Shown: piece after piece, positions 9,796-23,639 of the stretch
Numbering within the stretch: the stretch's first letter is position 1
Layout: each line of letters starts with the position of its first letter
Origin: Prosapia bicincta
Lineage: Eukaryota > Arthropoda > Insecta > Hemiptera > Cercopidae
Direction of reading: 5' to 3'
Length of the DNA: 64,000 nucleotides
Assembly: GCA_036971475.1 (NCBI GenBank)
Contig: JBAIZL010000002.1
Span: 48,355,229-48,419,228, forward strand
Notes under the pieces: model-generated
Seen by the model: only the letters and a program-made list of their open reading frames with translations
What the model was told of the DNA's origin: nothing
The model's database searches: none
Position numbers and translations under genes: made by a program

Positions 9796-12700
9796 GTAGG
9801 TATAAATGATGCAATACTGTAAGTAGTCGGTTATTGATTCCTAATGAAAATCGTCTATACTAAATAATTTATATTTATTTAAATGAATATATTTCAGAAT
9901 AGCAGAGCGATTTAGTAACTAGGTCTTGTTAGAAGCAAAATATTTTAAATATTTTCCTAAAATACTGAAATTATATTAAAAAATATTTTTTTATTATGTA
10001 ATCCTACCCTGGTTTCAACAATAAAAATTTCTTTAAAAAATTAAAAACACAAAAGGAAATATTTGTTGTTTTTTTACATTTATTTATTGTCTTCCCTTAA
10101 AAATTACGGGACACCTTAATTCTAAGAAGAAACAATTTGTTCGAAGGTCATAACATTTTTGGTGTTTGAAATATTTTACAAGTAGCAATTAATGGAAAAT
10201 ATGAATTTATATAGATGTTTTAATTTAATTCTCAACAAATATGATTTATTTTGAAGACAAAGAAGTTCATTTTGTTAGTTGCTAAAAGTTTATTGATCGA
10301 TTATACATTTCCATAACTAGCAGTCGTGTCTTTCACAACGATAAGGGTATTTATTACATCAAAATCTGTAATCTAATATTTGCCATATTAAATAGCCTTA
10401 AAGAAAAATGTATTTAAGGAAGTAATGTTTGTTGTACATTAAACAATAAAGCTGTCTTCCTTTCCTCGAAGTTTAATATCCGGCACAATTTTATTAATAA
10501 GTCAGGCAAACCTCAACACTCGTAAAAGAATATTTACTCCAAAGATAATATAATTTTTTGTTAAATAAAACGTACTCAAAGGTGCCTCCGAGCAGACAGA
10601 TCGCCTGCTACTCGGAGGTATATTAGAGGAAGCAATTATGTTCACAAGAACAATGGTTGAACCACATTCCTTCAGACTAAGAAGAGATTTATGTTCCTTC
10701 TTGTATTTACCTTACACCTCTCATACTCGTATACTTTCTTTCCAGATTACACAAATAAATATTATAATATACACGTGCATGGGCAGCGTACATACTCACA
10801 ATCAAACAATATTCAACTTAGCTTACATTTTTCTAGAAAATGTCTACATAATTTAACTATAAGTAAAAACTTTCCAACTTTACCTATTGATTGAAGATTT
10901 GTTAATGATTGTTATTTTTCACTTTCTTACATTTAAAACCCACTATGTACGAAAACATATATGTTCGGGTATTTATATCATATGTTCTTCTTTTTTACAT
11001 ATTTGTGAATAGTTCAACACGATTCGTCAATTAGTATAGTTAAGGGTCGTTATAATATTTCAAATTATCTAAAGTAACAGTTCTCGTGTTTCGAGTTCTT
11101 TGTAAACGCCTGCAGTGAGGGAAACGTAGATTCTCTGCAGGTTTAAATCACAACTCAGACAGGAAACGAAATCATATTTAACCGCTATTTTTACTTATAA
11201 AGCTATTTAAGAGTTCCTTTTATTAAATTTAAAGTAAAATAATTGACCCTTGCTAGAACAAGACAGGAAGCTTGAAGTAAATGTATCTAGTTTAACTAAT
11301 GATGAGCTAAAACAACTTAAATAGTTAAACAGCTACTACTATCACATAGATATCCTGGCGATTTGTTTTTCAAAGTTATTCAAATCTAAAGTCTACCTGT
11401 GTAGTTATAGTTAGATTATAAATTAGTAACCAATTACCACTGAGTCCCATTCAAGAATAGTATAATAACAAGGCGTATTACTTATGAAAGGTATTATATT
11501 TTTCTGACGACAATTTTAGAGTTAAGAAATAATTGATAAATATATAATGCCTTTGTACTAATATTTCTAGACACAAGTAAAGATTATATAAGTTAAATAA
11601 GTTAGGTGTCTCATTGGGCTTAGCGCATAGTTGCAAGGCTCCATGAACCAGCGTCTATTCTTTTGTCCAACCTTTTTTAATTCTTTTAGTTTACCTACTG
11701 TATTCATTGAACCACATTGTAATTAAATAATACATTTAGTATTCTAAATTAGGTCAGCTTATTGTTGTTAAGTACTATATCTTATTTACATAATGTAAAT
11801 CAGTAATAATATAGAAATATTTGTAACACAAGTATATACGACCCTTTGGGTTAATAGATGTTTGATTCTTGAATACATAGGCTATATATGAACCTTAACT
11901 TATGATGACAAGAGATAACTATGTGAGGTCTATCTACCCAAGATGCACTATCTTGATAACTGCCAGTAATTCATTTTATAGTGACTTTATGTAATAATTA
12001 AAGTATTTTGGTTAATTATAGTTTTGTACACGGTCCAAGCCCAGAAAGGGTTATTGTTCATAATTCCATTTAGAAATAGGAATTCCTAGTCCTTTTTTTA
12101 GGAGAAACAACCTATAATCAAACTCTCTTACTGATGGAAGTGAATCAAACTAAAAAATAGTGTCGGAATTTTTTAAATTCTTACTTCAGATCATTACGAA
12201 AGACTTTGAGGAACCATCACGCTGCAGAGGATGTACGGCGAAAAGCGGCTCCTGGAAGCAAGAAGGACTGGTCGTTAATCAGTCTACAAGGATCTATTTG
12301 CCCCAAAACTGGGCCATGTATCAGCAGAGTGTGTAAGTGGAAACTTAAAATGTCTCGGGGAATAACGAAGGTTTAAAGGAAGACGTTTGGCTGAACTGAA
12401 GAAATGGAGAGTCAAGATCCTACTCTGTGCTGCTAAGGAATGAAAATTAACATCTGTTCTACTTGGTAATGAAGAGCCCTTGTCAGCAAAGTCTTACATA
12501 TCAAGTTTTGTGTAAAAGCATACTAGACCTAAGGAATCATCATCTACAGTTGGGGCTCTTGAAGCTTGCTATCCTCAGGTTGTTAAGAAATTCGAAATAG
12601 CAGTCTGTAAAAATAAGATATTTATAATGTAGTTGTTAAACCTTCCAATAAAATTTATTTGAAATTTCCTCAAAAAAATTTAAACCTCCATAACTAATTT

Positions 12701-14514
12701 AGAAAAGCTTTTATAATATTTTTACAGATTACCACCTTTATAGTGTCCTTACATTTTATGTACCTTTTTTTTATTTTAAGACTACTGGGTGCTGACCATA
12801 ATGACCAGTAATTCAATATTAACCAGATATTGATCACAAAATATCCTTCTACATTCTTATATTTAACAAAAATGTAGAGGAAATAATCTTAGAACAATTT
12901 TTCTTTGAAGAGTGAAATAGATTTAATAGCGGATGTAGCAATGAACAAAATATACAACACAATATGCAAACCCACAAAATAAAGTGTTTACTTAAAACGT
13001 TTTAAACACTCGTAATTAATAAATAAACCGTCCAATTTTCAGCATTCTTTGAGATTTCGCTTTGTGTATTTCATAAAAATATGTCAATCATATCAGCGTA
13101 ACCTGTAAACGCTTCTCTCTCCTCAGGACTAACCTTCAGATATCGATACCATGATACTTTACTCTCGGACGTCTTACTAGGGGGCGCCAAGTAGTCACCC
13201 CTTTATGCCCCGATAGAGATTAGGTGTATTTCAGGTAAGCAATCCTGTGGGCGTTATGCCATGATCCTCTTTATATTTTATAACAGGGTGTTATATGTCA
13301 ATACAACTCTATTATATTGATAATATCTTTCTATACTACGGGTATAATTGTATTATTCACTAAATAACCTGAAGCAAAAAATATCAAACCCTTAATTTAT
13401 ATTACAAATAATGTTCACAACTCTTAATTAAAGATGTAGGTTTCTAAGAAAAAATTTCAACATATTTTATTTTTAATATATATATATTTTAGTTTAATTA
13501 TTCAAATCCTTATTTAAAACTAATGTCTTGCCTATCAAACCAAAATCCTACGTCCACATGTTTAACTTCAAACTGGTTTTGGCAACCAATATATATATAC
13601 AAATATCAGATCATTTTATAAATGTCAAAACACAAAAGAAGTAGAAGCTATAAAACATTTCTTACTTTTCTTCCAACACAATTTCAAACCGCATGATTCA
13701 CTTTTCAGTCTTAAGAAAGTATTTTCTGCTGAAAAGAACAAATCGAAAATTACTTGTCACAATTCTTCAACTGAAAAGATCTCAATGGAATTCGATTGTG
13801 CTGAAAGACTTTACCGTATATAGAAAAACGAAACGACATTTCTCCCTAAACTGTCTCGGTTCTTTCTATTGTTTATCACTTGTCGTAACTTACTTGCGAT
13901 TGGCAAATTATAAAACATCTATTGCGTATATGTTTTCGTCAAACACAGTCGTATAAGCTATGTAAATTATGTATGAATATAAAAGCAGTATTAAAAGAAA
14001 TAAAAATAAATCTTGTAAAATTTATAAAAAAATGAAAGTGACTCAATTTATTTAGTTGTAAATATTCGTATTATACATAAACGATGTCCATGTCAGAAGA
14101 ACATCATTTTTGTTTTTAATCATTTAGACTATACGTAGGTGATAGCTCATCTTAATATGACTATAAATAATTAACCCTTACGTGACATAATTATGTATTT
14201 AGCGTATACATTAAAAAAAAAATGGACGAAACAATTTCAACATAAATAGGCCTAATAAGAATTAATGCAAAGCAATCATGAATGTGATATAACTACAAAA
14301 ATATCATTGAGAAAGGCAGCGCAAAGGAATTTCACTTTGTTATATAATATAATCATTGAGACTAAATTTTAAAGATGGCCATTTATCTTGTGATAAATGC
14401 TTAGATGGCTATTAAAAATTATATATATTTCACAACTAGTATGTTAGCTTATAACATAGTTAATAATAGTTTAATTCTTACTAATAGGATTCTGTAAAAC
14501 AATCTGAATATGTT
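9796..14514. other. non-coding stretch with scattered GC-richer patches
   Basis: No supported gene. A GC-richer patch at 12180-12560 has no continuous frame and may be a decayed transposon. The segment 11820-11880, with a 'ccctttgggttaatagatg' phrase, resembles the 3' end of a non-LTR element, but too little remains to name it. Short ORFs here (for example 10638-10894 and 13693-13956) show no family features. Confidence 0.4.
10585..10618. other. GC-rich hairpin
   Basis: CCTCCGAG and CTCGGAGG form an 8-bp stem, extended inward by CAG/CTG around a short loop. It stands out in AT-rich surroundings. A less regular hairpin of similar type (gcctgcag / ctgcaggt) lies at about 11107-11140. Function unknown. 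Confidence 0.5.
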
Positions 14515-14702
14515 TACATTAATTAAAACAATCTCTCACCACAAATTCAACAAATTTTATTTAACCTTATGTACATTTCGAGTTATATGGAGTTATTTGT
14601 AAAAATACCTCTGAAGATAATTACTTTGTAATCGAAATGTACATAAGGTTAAATAAAATGTGTTGAATTTGTGGTGAGAGGTTGTTTTAATTAATATAAA
14701 CA
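14515..14702. repeat. inverted repeat of about 70-bp arms around a group B hammerhead-like motif
   Basis: The left arm 14515-14589 (containing ctctcaccacaaattcaaca and ccttatgtacatttcga) is mirrored by 14632-14702 with only a few mismatches. The spacer carries the core of the hammerhead-like motif at 14607-14649. A terminal fold-back of a Penelope-like element is the likeliest origin. Confidence 0.7.
14607..14649 (+). ncRNA. hammerhead-like motif, group B
   Basis: On the plus strand: ACCT - CTGAAGA - TAATTACTTTGTAATC - GAAA - TGTACATA - AGGT. ACCT/AGGT forms helix I, ATTAC/GTAAT helix II with a TTT loop, and ATG/CAT helix III, with A at the cleavage position. Compared with the other group B copies, bases differ in helices I and II but pairing is kept. 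Confidence 0.55.
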
Positions 14703-14819
14703 TTTACGCCACAGTTGCTTCAAGTTGTTGGTAATCTGAATATGGTTTCAATATTATATTTTTAATAATAGAAATTTTTTAAAATTTTGTTTTGTTTTGT
14801 TGATATATAGGTTGGCATT

Positions 14820-15080
14820 TTTCCTGTATATTAACCATACGACATGTGTGTGTTCCCGCGGCCAAACCTCAACCGGGACGTAGCCCCGTAACACGCGTTG
14901 CACACCCTATCAAAAGTGAACACATTTACGCCTCTTACGCTTAAGCTGTACATTATGATAATGGGTACTGTAAGGTAGAAACCCGCAAATTCAACCGCGG
15001 TCAAAATATGATTCCACCCGACTTACCATATCCTGGTACCTGTGGTGTGTCGAGCGTGATCTGCCAGTGAATAAATCCCT
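14820..15080. other. GC-richer island, unidentified
   Basis: About 260 bp markedly richer in G+C than its surroundings, with phrases such as cccgcggccaaacc and aaccgggacgtagccccgta. No frame is open across it. On the minus strand a donor-like gtaagtcggg follows a short open segment near 15005-15080, but I cannot define an exon. It could be a regulatory island, a decayed exon or a transposon remnant. Confidence 0.35.
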
Positions 15081-15231
15081 GGACTTTATTTTAAAAACCA
15101 ACAAAAATTGTTCCTTCTCATTTATGTAATTATAATTTCATTATTCAGCTTTGTTTGGTTGTAAATTTAATATAATACTTTGCTATCGCATGAATACTCC
15201 TTAAAAAATCTTTTTTTCTAGCTTGTTTGAA

Positions 15232-16064
15232 TTATTTATGGTTGATGGTTGGAAACATTTCAGAACTTTATTTAGTTGAATTACCTCATGGCAATTATAA
15301 TAATTGTAAACATAGCTTGTTCTAACTTGATTTAATTATTTATGGTTAATGGTTGGAAACATTTCAGAACTTTATTTAGTTGAATTACCACATGATAATT
15401 ATAATAATTGTAAACATACCTTGTTCTAACTTGATTTAATTATTTATGGTTGATGGTAGGAAACATTTCAGAACTTTATTTAGTTGAATTACCACATGAT
15501 AATTATATTAATTGTAAACATAGCTTGGTCTAACTTGACTTAATTATTTATGGTTGATGGTTGGAAACATTTCAGAACTTTATTTAGTTGAATTACCACA
15601 TGATAATTATAATAATTGTAAACATAGCTTGTTCTAACTTGATTTGATTATTTATGGTTGATGGTTGGAAACATTTCAGAACTTCATTTAGTTGAATTAC
15701 CTCATGATAATTATAATAATTGTAAACATAGCTTGTTCTAACTTGATTTAATTATTTATGGTTGATGGTTGGAAACATTTCAGAACTTTATTTAGTTGAA
15801 TTACCACATGATAGTTATAATAATTGTAAACATAGCTTGTTCTAATTTGATTTAATTATTTATGGTTGATGGTTGGAAACATTTCAGAACTTTATTTAGT
15901 TGAATTACCACATGATAGTTATAATAATTGTAAACATAGCTTGTTCTAATTTGATTTAATTATTTATGGTTGATGGTTGGAAACATTTCAGAACTTCATT
16001 TAGTTGAATTACCACATGATAATTATAATAATTCTAAACATTGTTTGTTCTAACTTGATTTAAT
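15232..16064. repeat. tandem array, 104-bp unit, 8 copies
   Basis: The phrase ggaaacatttcagaact recurs at 15251, 15355, 15459, 15563, 15667, 15771, 15875 and 15979, an exact 104-bp spacing. The unit also contains tttagttgaattacc, tgataattataataattg and tagcttgttctaacttg. Copies differ by only a few substitutions, so the array is young or homogenised. No ORF crosses it. Confidence 0.95.
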
Positions 16065-17940
16065 TAAATTGAAATTAAAACCTAAAACTAAAATTTACTC
16101 TGCGAAATATGTTACAAAAATTACTTTATAGCTACTAAATGTTAGCTATTTTTTATAATTTTGCGAAGCAGTTATTTAACATTAAATAAATTTGAATGGT
16201 TGATAAAGTTCATAAATGTCCATGTAATCTTTGCATAAAGTTCATCAATTATATTGTTACCACTATTATTGGAAATTCTCGAACAATTGTAGACACTTGA
16301 TAACATTGTGGTTTTTAGATTTAAAATTACACACATAAATTAACATACTTATTTAAATACAACATGGGAATAATTTATACAAATTTATTTTATTTTATGT
16401 CCATAAAATTATTTCTAGAGTAAAAGGCGATATTACTTCCTAATTACTTTAGTTTTAATTTATATTTGTGACCCAAACATAAATCCGAATGATTTCAAAA
16501 ACAAATTTATATGATTTTCATTTTTACATTTATTTAATCCTGGTTGTTTAATATATCTTATATGGACATAAAATAAGTTATATCAACATAAGTACCTAAT
16601 CATTTATTATTGATTTTCTCTCTGAATTTCTTAATCTATTATTAGATTGAATTTAAATAAATTATGTTACTACTGACTTTAAATATTTCTTGTCTTAACT
16701 TTGTTAAACTTTAACTTGTTATAACTTGATGTAACTTTAATCTTGAGATTTAGAACTAGCATTTTATAAATGAATAATTTTAATTTAATTACCACTACCT
16801 ATATTTTGTTTAAAAGATGGCCGTATCCATAGATATATTTCAATTATAAATAACCAATCAGTTATTAAATTTGTATTTAAAGAAATCTGCATTTTACTAA
16901 TTCTAATGAATTTAATAAATGACTAACTGGTTATTGAAATTCTGACTTGCCCCAACAACTTTCACTGTGGTTGCTCCTCTTCTCCCATGATTTACCTAGG
17001 AATCTTATAGCACTCGCTAATGATCGGTTTTAGGGCCGTTCTTAATACGGTTTATAATTTATTACATTATGAAAAATCTTAAGCTCAAATTCGCTGGCGA
17101 TTGAAGACAGACCATCTCCACTTCCATCTAGGGCTAGATTTTCGGCTTAGCCACGGACCAGCATATTGGAATCCTCGTCATGGATCTCCAGAAAAAAACG
17201 TACGTTTGCCACGAGAGCTGATTTTCGTCATCTTTATCGGGATTCCCCACTACCTCGGCTTCGTCGTTTATTAGCGATTAAATAATTCTGTCTTAACTAA
17301 AAAATATTGTCCTTTGACCCTGCTCTCACTTGTGCTCGTTTTTTAACTGTAGTTGGAAAATGTCACTTACGGTTTAAAAATCTAATATATCTTAAGGGCA
17401 TGATTTTTTTCATATTTTAAGATTTGATTGCAAACTTGAGTGCCAATTTACGCCACTCCGTTCGTTAGGTACGTTTCAACAGCACTGGAAACAATCTTCT
17501 CCCGCACTTGACACTTTTATAGTTTTTGGAGCAATCTAGTAACCATTTATTATTTACGATTATTCTCAAACAAATTTGTTAATAAATTATACTTCACAAT
17601 ATTCTGCCTTCATTGGTTTTATATTCTCTTAATCTCTGATAGTTTTTATATTTTTCATTCTGTAATTCGATTTTTGAATTTTTTTCCTGTAAATAACAAA
17701 CATTAATTTTATTTTAACTTTATATAGATAGAACAAAACTATTCCTTAGTACTAGATATGTTCCGTTTACAAATTCAACCGTTGGACCGTCTTTGCTTAC
17801 TTAAGCAGATAAGGAGACTGGCTTGGCCAGCACAACTACTTGTAGCTGTTTTATTATTAAACATTTAAAATAATAGTTTAATGATTTTGTCTAATATACA
17901 AAATCTGCAGGTTTGAGACCGGGCCGTATCAGTGTCTGTG

Positions 17941-17944
<4 letters not shown>
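16065..17944. other. non-coding stretch
   Basis: No supported gene. The patch 17040-17290 is GC-richer without a continuous frame. Just before the microsatellite, caggtttgagaccgggccg (about 17909) resembles a tRNA B-box, but no A-box or cloverleaf is present. Confidence 0.4.
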
Positions 17945-18013
<69 letters not shown>

Positions 18014-18060
18014 TCGTGTGTTTGTGTGTGTGTGTGTGCGTGCGTGTGCGCGTGCGTGTG
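17945..18060. repeat. compound (TA)n(TG)n microsatellite
   Basis: About 40 bp of TA is followed by about 75 bp of TG with TTCG and TGCG interruptions. Confidence 0.95.
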
Positions 18061-21000
18061 AGTGCTTGTAATACTATATAACTTCATATTTTAATACTTG
18101 TCTGATGCATAATTAACATAACTAAAATTAACCTTTATTTAAACTTTACTTTGGTTTATAGTCTGTACTTTTCCAGATTTATATACTAAAGAAAATGGTT
18201 GTTATATTATATAAAACTAATATAAGAGGTCTAATATACTGAATCATAATACTAGCTAAAAACATTTTTTTTTAATAAAAAGGAAAATAAATAAAGAAAT
18301 GACACTTGTCTTATTGAAGTACTACAGTACCTCAGCTAACTATAGTACTTTTATAACATAAATGTCTTATATTTCTATGTAACGTTAATTTGTAACTTTA
18401 AACTGTTGTTTGCTTATATTGCTTTCAGTTAATATTAATATTCATGCACGAGAAAATATGTCATAAAATTAATAGTGTGATTTTATTACTAAAATGTTTT
18501 TACAAAATGTTTTATAAAATTTATATAAATTCAATAGATCAATTGTTAAATTTTCTGATTTGTTTACTTGCACATTGTATTTTCTGTAACTAAAGGTGTA
18601 AAATGCTACCTATTTAGCCCTTGCCATTAGTCTCACAGCGACACCTTTGACGTTTACAGATGGTTTCAATTAATCGCCCTCCCACTCCTTTATGGCTCTC
18701 TTAGTCATGGTTTATTCAAACCTGATGTATTTATGTTAACCTAGAACATGATATAAATTATAGAAAACTGTATTCTGAAGAATTTGTATTAAGGTCCGTG
18801 TATAAATGTTGTCGTTTATGTATATTGTTTTTATAGTTAGAAGTATCCTTTTAAAAATTAAAAATATTTATAGAAAAGAAACTTTAACAATATATTCAGA
18901 CAACTCATTTTCAATTTTCTTTTTGCTTACATTTTTAAATTGTAGTTATATACGTTTTATTTACCATCCAAATTTCCAATAACCCTAAAGAATACTAAAT
19001 AAATGCCCTACTTCTGGCATTTATGTTTTCATTATGCATGCAAAGTTATGGGTTTTCTATTCCACAATTACAAACAAAATAATGTACTATGCTAATTGTA
19101 TTGTCTCAAACTTTACTGATTTTCTTTACCTCATAGAATGATTTCATTGTATTAAATTTTCTTAAGTACTAGAACGTTATGCTCAACAAAAGATTGATTG
19201 CTCAACTAATCATCAAAAACCATTTTAAAAAATTGTTTATATCTAGGTAGTTCAATAGGAATGCTAAAATTTAAGCCAGTTTAATTTATAATTATTAATT
19301 TTTGAAACGTCTAATAAATTGTGCAGAGTGATTTTACCATAATATTCTAATGACTAGGTTTAAAGGTTTTTGCAGTTTGTACGTTTTAAAAGACGTTAAC
19401 TAAAAAACGTTTACCTTCGATATTGTCGGTTGATATTAAACTATTGTCAGAGAAGAATGTGGTTTGCCCACTGAAGTGTTTTATAGTTTTTTACAGCCAA
19501 AGTATAACTCACTTTTAGTGGCCATTTAAATAGCAAAATTAACTGTCAGTGCTGCATTTCATTTAAATTGACTTAAACTTTCTTGAACCTTAATTAAAAA
19601 GAAAATGAACCGTAAATATCCATCGTCTTCATTTATATTTCGTTCACACAGATTTTGATATATTATTAATATGTTTGATTAAACTCAATTAATTTTATTT
19701 TCATAAGTTTCGGTATTGAGGCAATGTGGAAAAAGGTTTTAACTTGCATAAAACAATTGAATATGTTTTAATATTGTTTACAGGGATTAATAGAATTAAC
19801 GCAACAATTTTAATTCCATTTCGGAATAAATAAAATTCATCATATAGAAATTAATTTATAATATAAGAAAAATATCAAGAGTTTTTGTTATAATTGATAA
19901 TATAGGTTTAAACAACAGAGTTGTGACATTAAGTAGAGAATGTATATTCCATTAGGCTGTAATATTCCAAACATTTTAAAAGCATCCTACAAACAGTGCA
20001 AAATATTTAATGTTTTGAAATAATTAAGAAAACTAACTCCAGTAATTTGCTTACTAAACAGAAATTCCCTCAAAACATGAATAATTGTAATATTAATTAT
20101 TTAAAAGGACCCTAAAAGCACCAAGTTATAATTCTCACATTGCACCCTCGATCACATGATTCTGTTTTCTGTCTTGAATCTCTCCTTCAGCTGAACTTTA
20201 CAAAAACTCTTGTAAGTAGCAGTTAACAAATAATTAGTTTTTTAACTAATTAATTATTTAAACTTATTTGGTAATTAAAATTGTTATAATTAAGTTATTT
20301 ATTATTTTCTGTATTTTTTAACTTTCTTAAAACTTTGTAAAAATTTAAACTTTGATTTTATTTTTGCATTTAATAACGGTTATTTCTCTCTAATACGACT
20401 TCAAGTGGAAATATGTTAAAGTATCCTATTGAAGCAAAAGTTATTTTTCTATCAAATTAAATATAAATAAATAATAAATGCAAAAATAAAAAACTAATAA
20501 GTATATTTGTACTAAGAATATGTAATACAATACTTGATAATTAGTTGCAATTATTTGCTATAAAAAGTAATTTCAATATTGAAGATCTTGGCTAAAGAAC
20601 GGTTACTACCCCATGCTGTACCGACAGCGGATTGCAATAGAGACGAAATGACAATTTTGTTTAAATTCTCCTTGCAAAAGATGTTTTTTATCTGTAATCC
20701 TCACCGATCCAGGATATAACACTTGTTAACGTCTAAAATGTTGGCAATGAGCAAAGTTTTAGTAGCAAAACTATTTTGGTATAAGTGTTGTAGGAACGCC
20801 CTTAACAGGCTTCGCTTCACTCAGTTCGAAATTAATTGCCCCTTGAACCGCAATAAGCTGCTTTGATGTATTATCGCAAAATGAACTTATTAGCCACTGT
20901 ATATTTACACCTAAGCCTTTGTAATCTGTAATTGGGATATACGTTCAATGAATCATAAAATAAATAAATTAGGTGAAAATAAAAATACTTCAGTAACTGA

Positions 21001-23375
21001 TACTTCATACTTCTCGTTAAATTTTAGAGGTAATTTTTGCCTTATACTTTTTGGGTAGTGTTTGAATTGCAAATAACACTTATACAATGTACTTCCTCTT
21101 TTATTCATATTTGATGGGATTGAAAATTCTCTTTTACTTCAGCAAGGTACTTTATAATGAATCCACTGGCCCTTTCAATTTCAATTTATAGAAAAAAAAA
21201 CATTTAGCATATAAATTGACATACTGAAATTGACATATTTTGTTAGAAATTATTAGTGAAAAACAAATAGGTAAAATAATTAAATTCCTTGTTAGCAATT
21301 AAATATGTTACATTTTCTAAAAATAGTATTTGAAAAATTCGGCTAAAGGAGAGATTCAGGACAGAAAACGCAGTAATACGTGCAGCAATCACGTAATAAA
21401 GGATATAATGTGTCAATCATAAGTTGTTTTCTTTAGTTTCCTTTTGAAGTAATTATTAAATTCAATCATATTTTTAGAGAATTTCTGAAAAAAACATTTT
21501 ATAAAAACGCTCTAAAATGTTTTTTACTAAAACATTTTACTTTCTTTTTCCTCAAAACATCCTCTTACATCCTCATCTGTATATCGTCTTTTAAAAATAA
21601 TCATCACATCTACCTTTAATTTGTTTTGGATCACAAAATAATAATGTTGCGAAACTAAACGGATAAGTACAAGTTGTCAAATCTTATAGCCTTTAATTTT
21701 ACTGTAAAATCTAATGTATATTTACGGCTCTTAAACTCCAAAGTTCTTAAGCATATGCTTATTAAGAGTTAGAAATATGTTGAAAATGACGTAAAAGAAA
21801 CCTAACCAAAAAAAGTTTAGAGTTAGGACAAAATGTGAAAGTAATAATTAATGTTTTCGTTATTTTATACATAATTCAGTTTCTGAAATGATCACACAAA
21901 TTACTATTCGTGAAAAATATATTGTTTTATAGACCTTTATCTACCTCTGAACAAACAGTCTGTCCTCTACTACAAAACAGTTATTATTTATTATTACGAT
22001 TTATTTTGAACTTCATCTATGTTCTTGCGATTTTTTATTTATTTCTGTGTTGTTGATTGACATGAAGAGTAAATATTTCATTTGCGACAGTTATTTATTT
22101 AACTTAAAATTTGTGTATATAAATTATACGTTTATAGAAAAGTAATGGGATATTTTAAATTGTTTCGGATTGTTTCGGGATTATTTTGAAATACAACAAT
22201 TAATCATGTTAGTGTCAATGGACATCATATTTATGGTATGTGTTTGTGTGTGTGTGTATCAAATTGCTAAAATAAACTGTTATATTTTTTAAAATAATAT
22301 CCTCGTTAAAAATTACAATTCACTAAGTAATTGAAATAATTTGTTTTTCATATTTTACTATTTAAAGTTTAGTTTTTTTATTTATAGTATTGTTTGAGTA
22401 AATCTGTATTCTAATCAGAAAACGTTCAAGTTTTCAAGGATGATGTAACTACTGTGCTAATTGAAATTTCATGTGTCCAAATCTCTTTTGAGAATAATAA
22501 ATCGAGATTACATCCTAGCAATTTTATTAGAGAATTTGAAGTAATTTTTAAATTTTAATGAAAATGTGTAAACCAGTATTATGCAGAAAATACGAGACAA
22601 GTTCAACGTATAGTGAAAATCTGAGACATAAATCTATTCGCAAAAGTATCTGCTATTACCATAAAGTCTTACAGCAAGTACCAACGAACATGATGCGTGA
22701 AACGATCAGGCCCAAAAGTCCAAGACGAAGGAGTCTATTACACTACCTATTGTCAGTTTTCACTTAAATAAAAATTCTGTAGGTAGCTATAGGGTTTTAG
22801 AATAACGGGCAGGCTCTAATATCGCACATTGGTGTGGTTATACAAAACAAATACTGTAACTTTTCGATTCTAAAAAGTTGAATCTGTAAAAGATGAAGCT
22901 GTAGACCACAGATATCATAATGGATAATTTGGGACATCTTACAGTGTTCAAATCTTAACCATGGATACTCTATCAAGTAAAATGTAACACAACACACAGG
23001 TCGCGAACGAGTCTACAGTTCAAATTATAAAGTAATTACCATTAGGCTCTAAGCCGTTGGCTACATTTAACAAAGGGGTAGTAGAACCGTAATGAGATTA
23101 GTTACGTTGAAACGTTCTTATGCTTCATGAGTCTGAACACGAATTACAAATTCAGTTATTTTGACAAAAAATATGAGAGAAATAATTAAATTATAACATA
23201 TTTTTTAAAAAGATGCTTAACTGTTTGCATTATTACTAACATTACTGTTTACTAATTCTATTTTGCATCAAAATCACAATATTAAAATAAGTGTTTTATT
23301 CAAATATATTATTACTAACACTTATTCAAATTATTAATATAAACGTCTAACACTTCTACTAAATTTATATAAATA
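18061..23375. other. non-coding AT-rich stretch
   Basis: No supported gene apart from the dispersed repeat copy at 18595-18720. The 69-codon ORF at 22558-22767 is basic (KSPRRRS) but has no recognisable domain and no supporting context. Confidence 0.45.
18595..18720 (+). repeat. dispersed repeat copy 2 (paired with 2517-2640)
   Basis: Direct-orientation match to 2517-2640 across about 120 bp, with moderate divergence. The family is not recognised. Confidence 0.5.
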
Positions 23376-23417
23376 TTATATATATAATATATATATAATA
23401 TAATATAATATATAATA

Positions 23418-23480
<63 letters not shown>

Positions 23481-23500
23481 TATATTATAATATATATTTT
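23376..23500. repeat. TA-rich microsatellite, left flank of hammerhead-like motif
   Basis: Imperfect tata/ataata blocks lead into a pure (TA)n run (about 23425-23475) that abuts the group A motif. Confidence 0.9.
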
Positions 23501-23501
23501 C

Positions 23502-23546
23502 ATTCCTGATGATGTTGGTACTGGTTGCCAACAAAAAGCTTTGAAT
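23502..23546 (+). ncRNA. hammerhead-like motif, group A, core-mutated
   Basis: On the plus strand: ATTC - CTGATGA - TGTTGGTACTGGTTGCCAAC - AAAA - AGCTTT - GAAT. Every helix is intact, but the GAAA box reads AAAA. G12 is essential in hammerheads, so this copy should be dead. It is followed by the shared tail (aataaatattctt ... aacctatgttgttttaa). Confidence 0.6.
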
Positions 23547-23587
23547 ATAAATTAATAAATATTCTTATATTTGAATAACCTATGTTG

Positions 23588-23591
<4 letters not shown>

Positions 23592-23636
<45 letters not shown>
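23592..23636. repeat. (TA)n microsatellite, right flank
   Basis: About 45 bp of TA follows the Penelope-like tail, so the tail-plus-motif unit sits between two TA tracts. Confidence 0.95.

Positions 23637-23639
<3 letters not shown>

Noticed and set aside
17909..17930. tRNA B-box-like phrase (SINE or tRNA)
   Set aside because: No A-box at the right distance and no cloverleaf can be drawn.
22558..22767. 69-codon ORF with a basic C-terminus
   Set aside because: No domain, no splice or promoter context, and length within chance expectation for the window.
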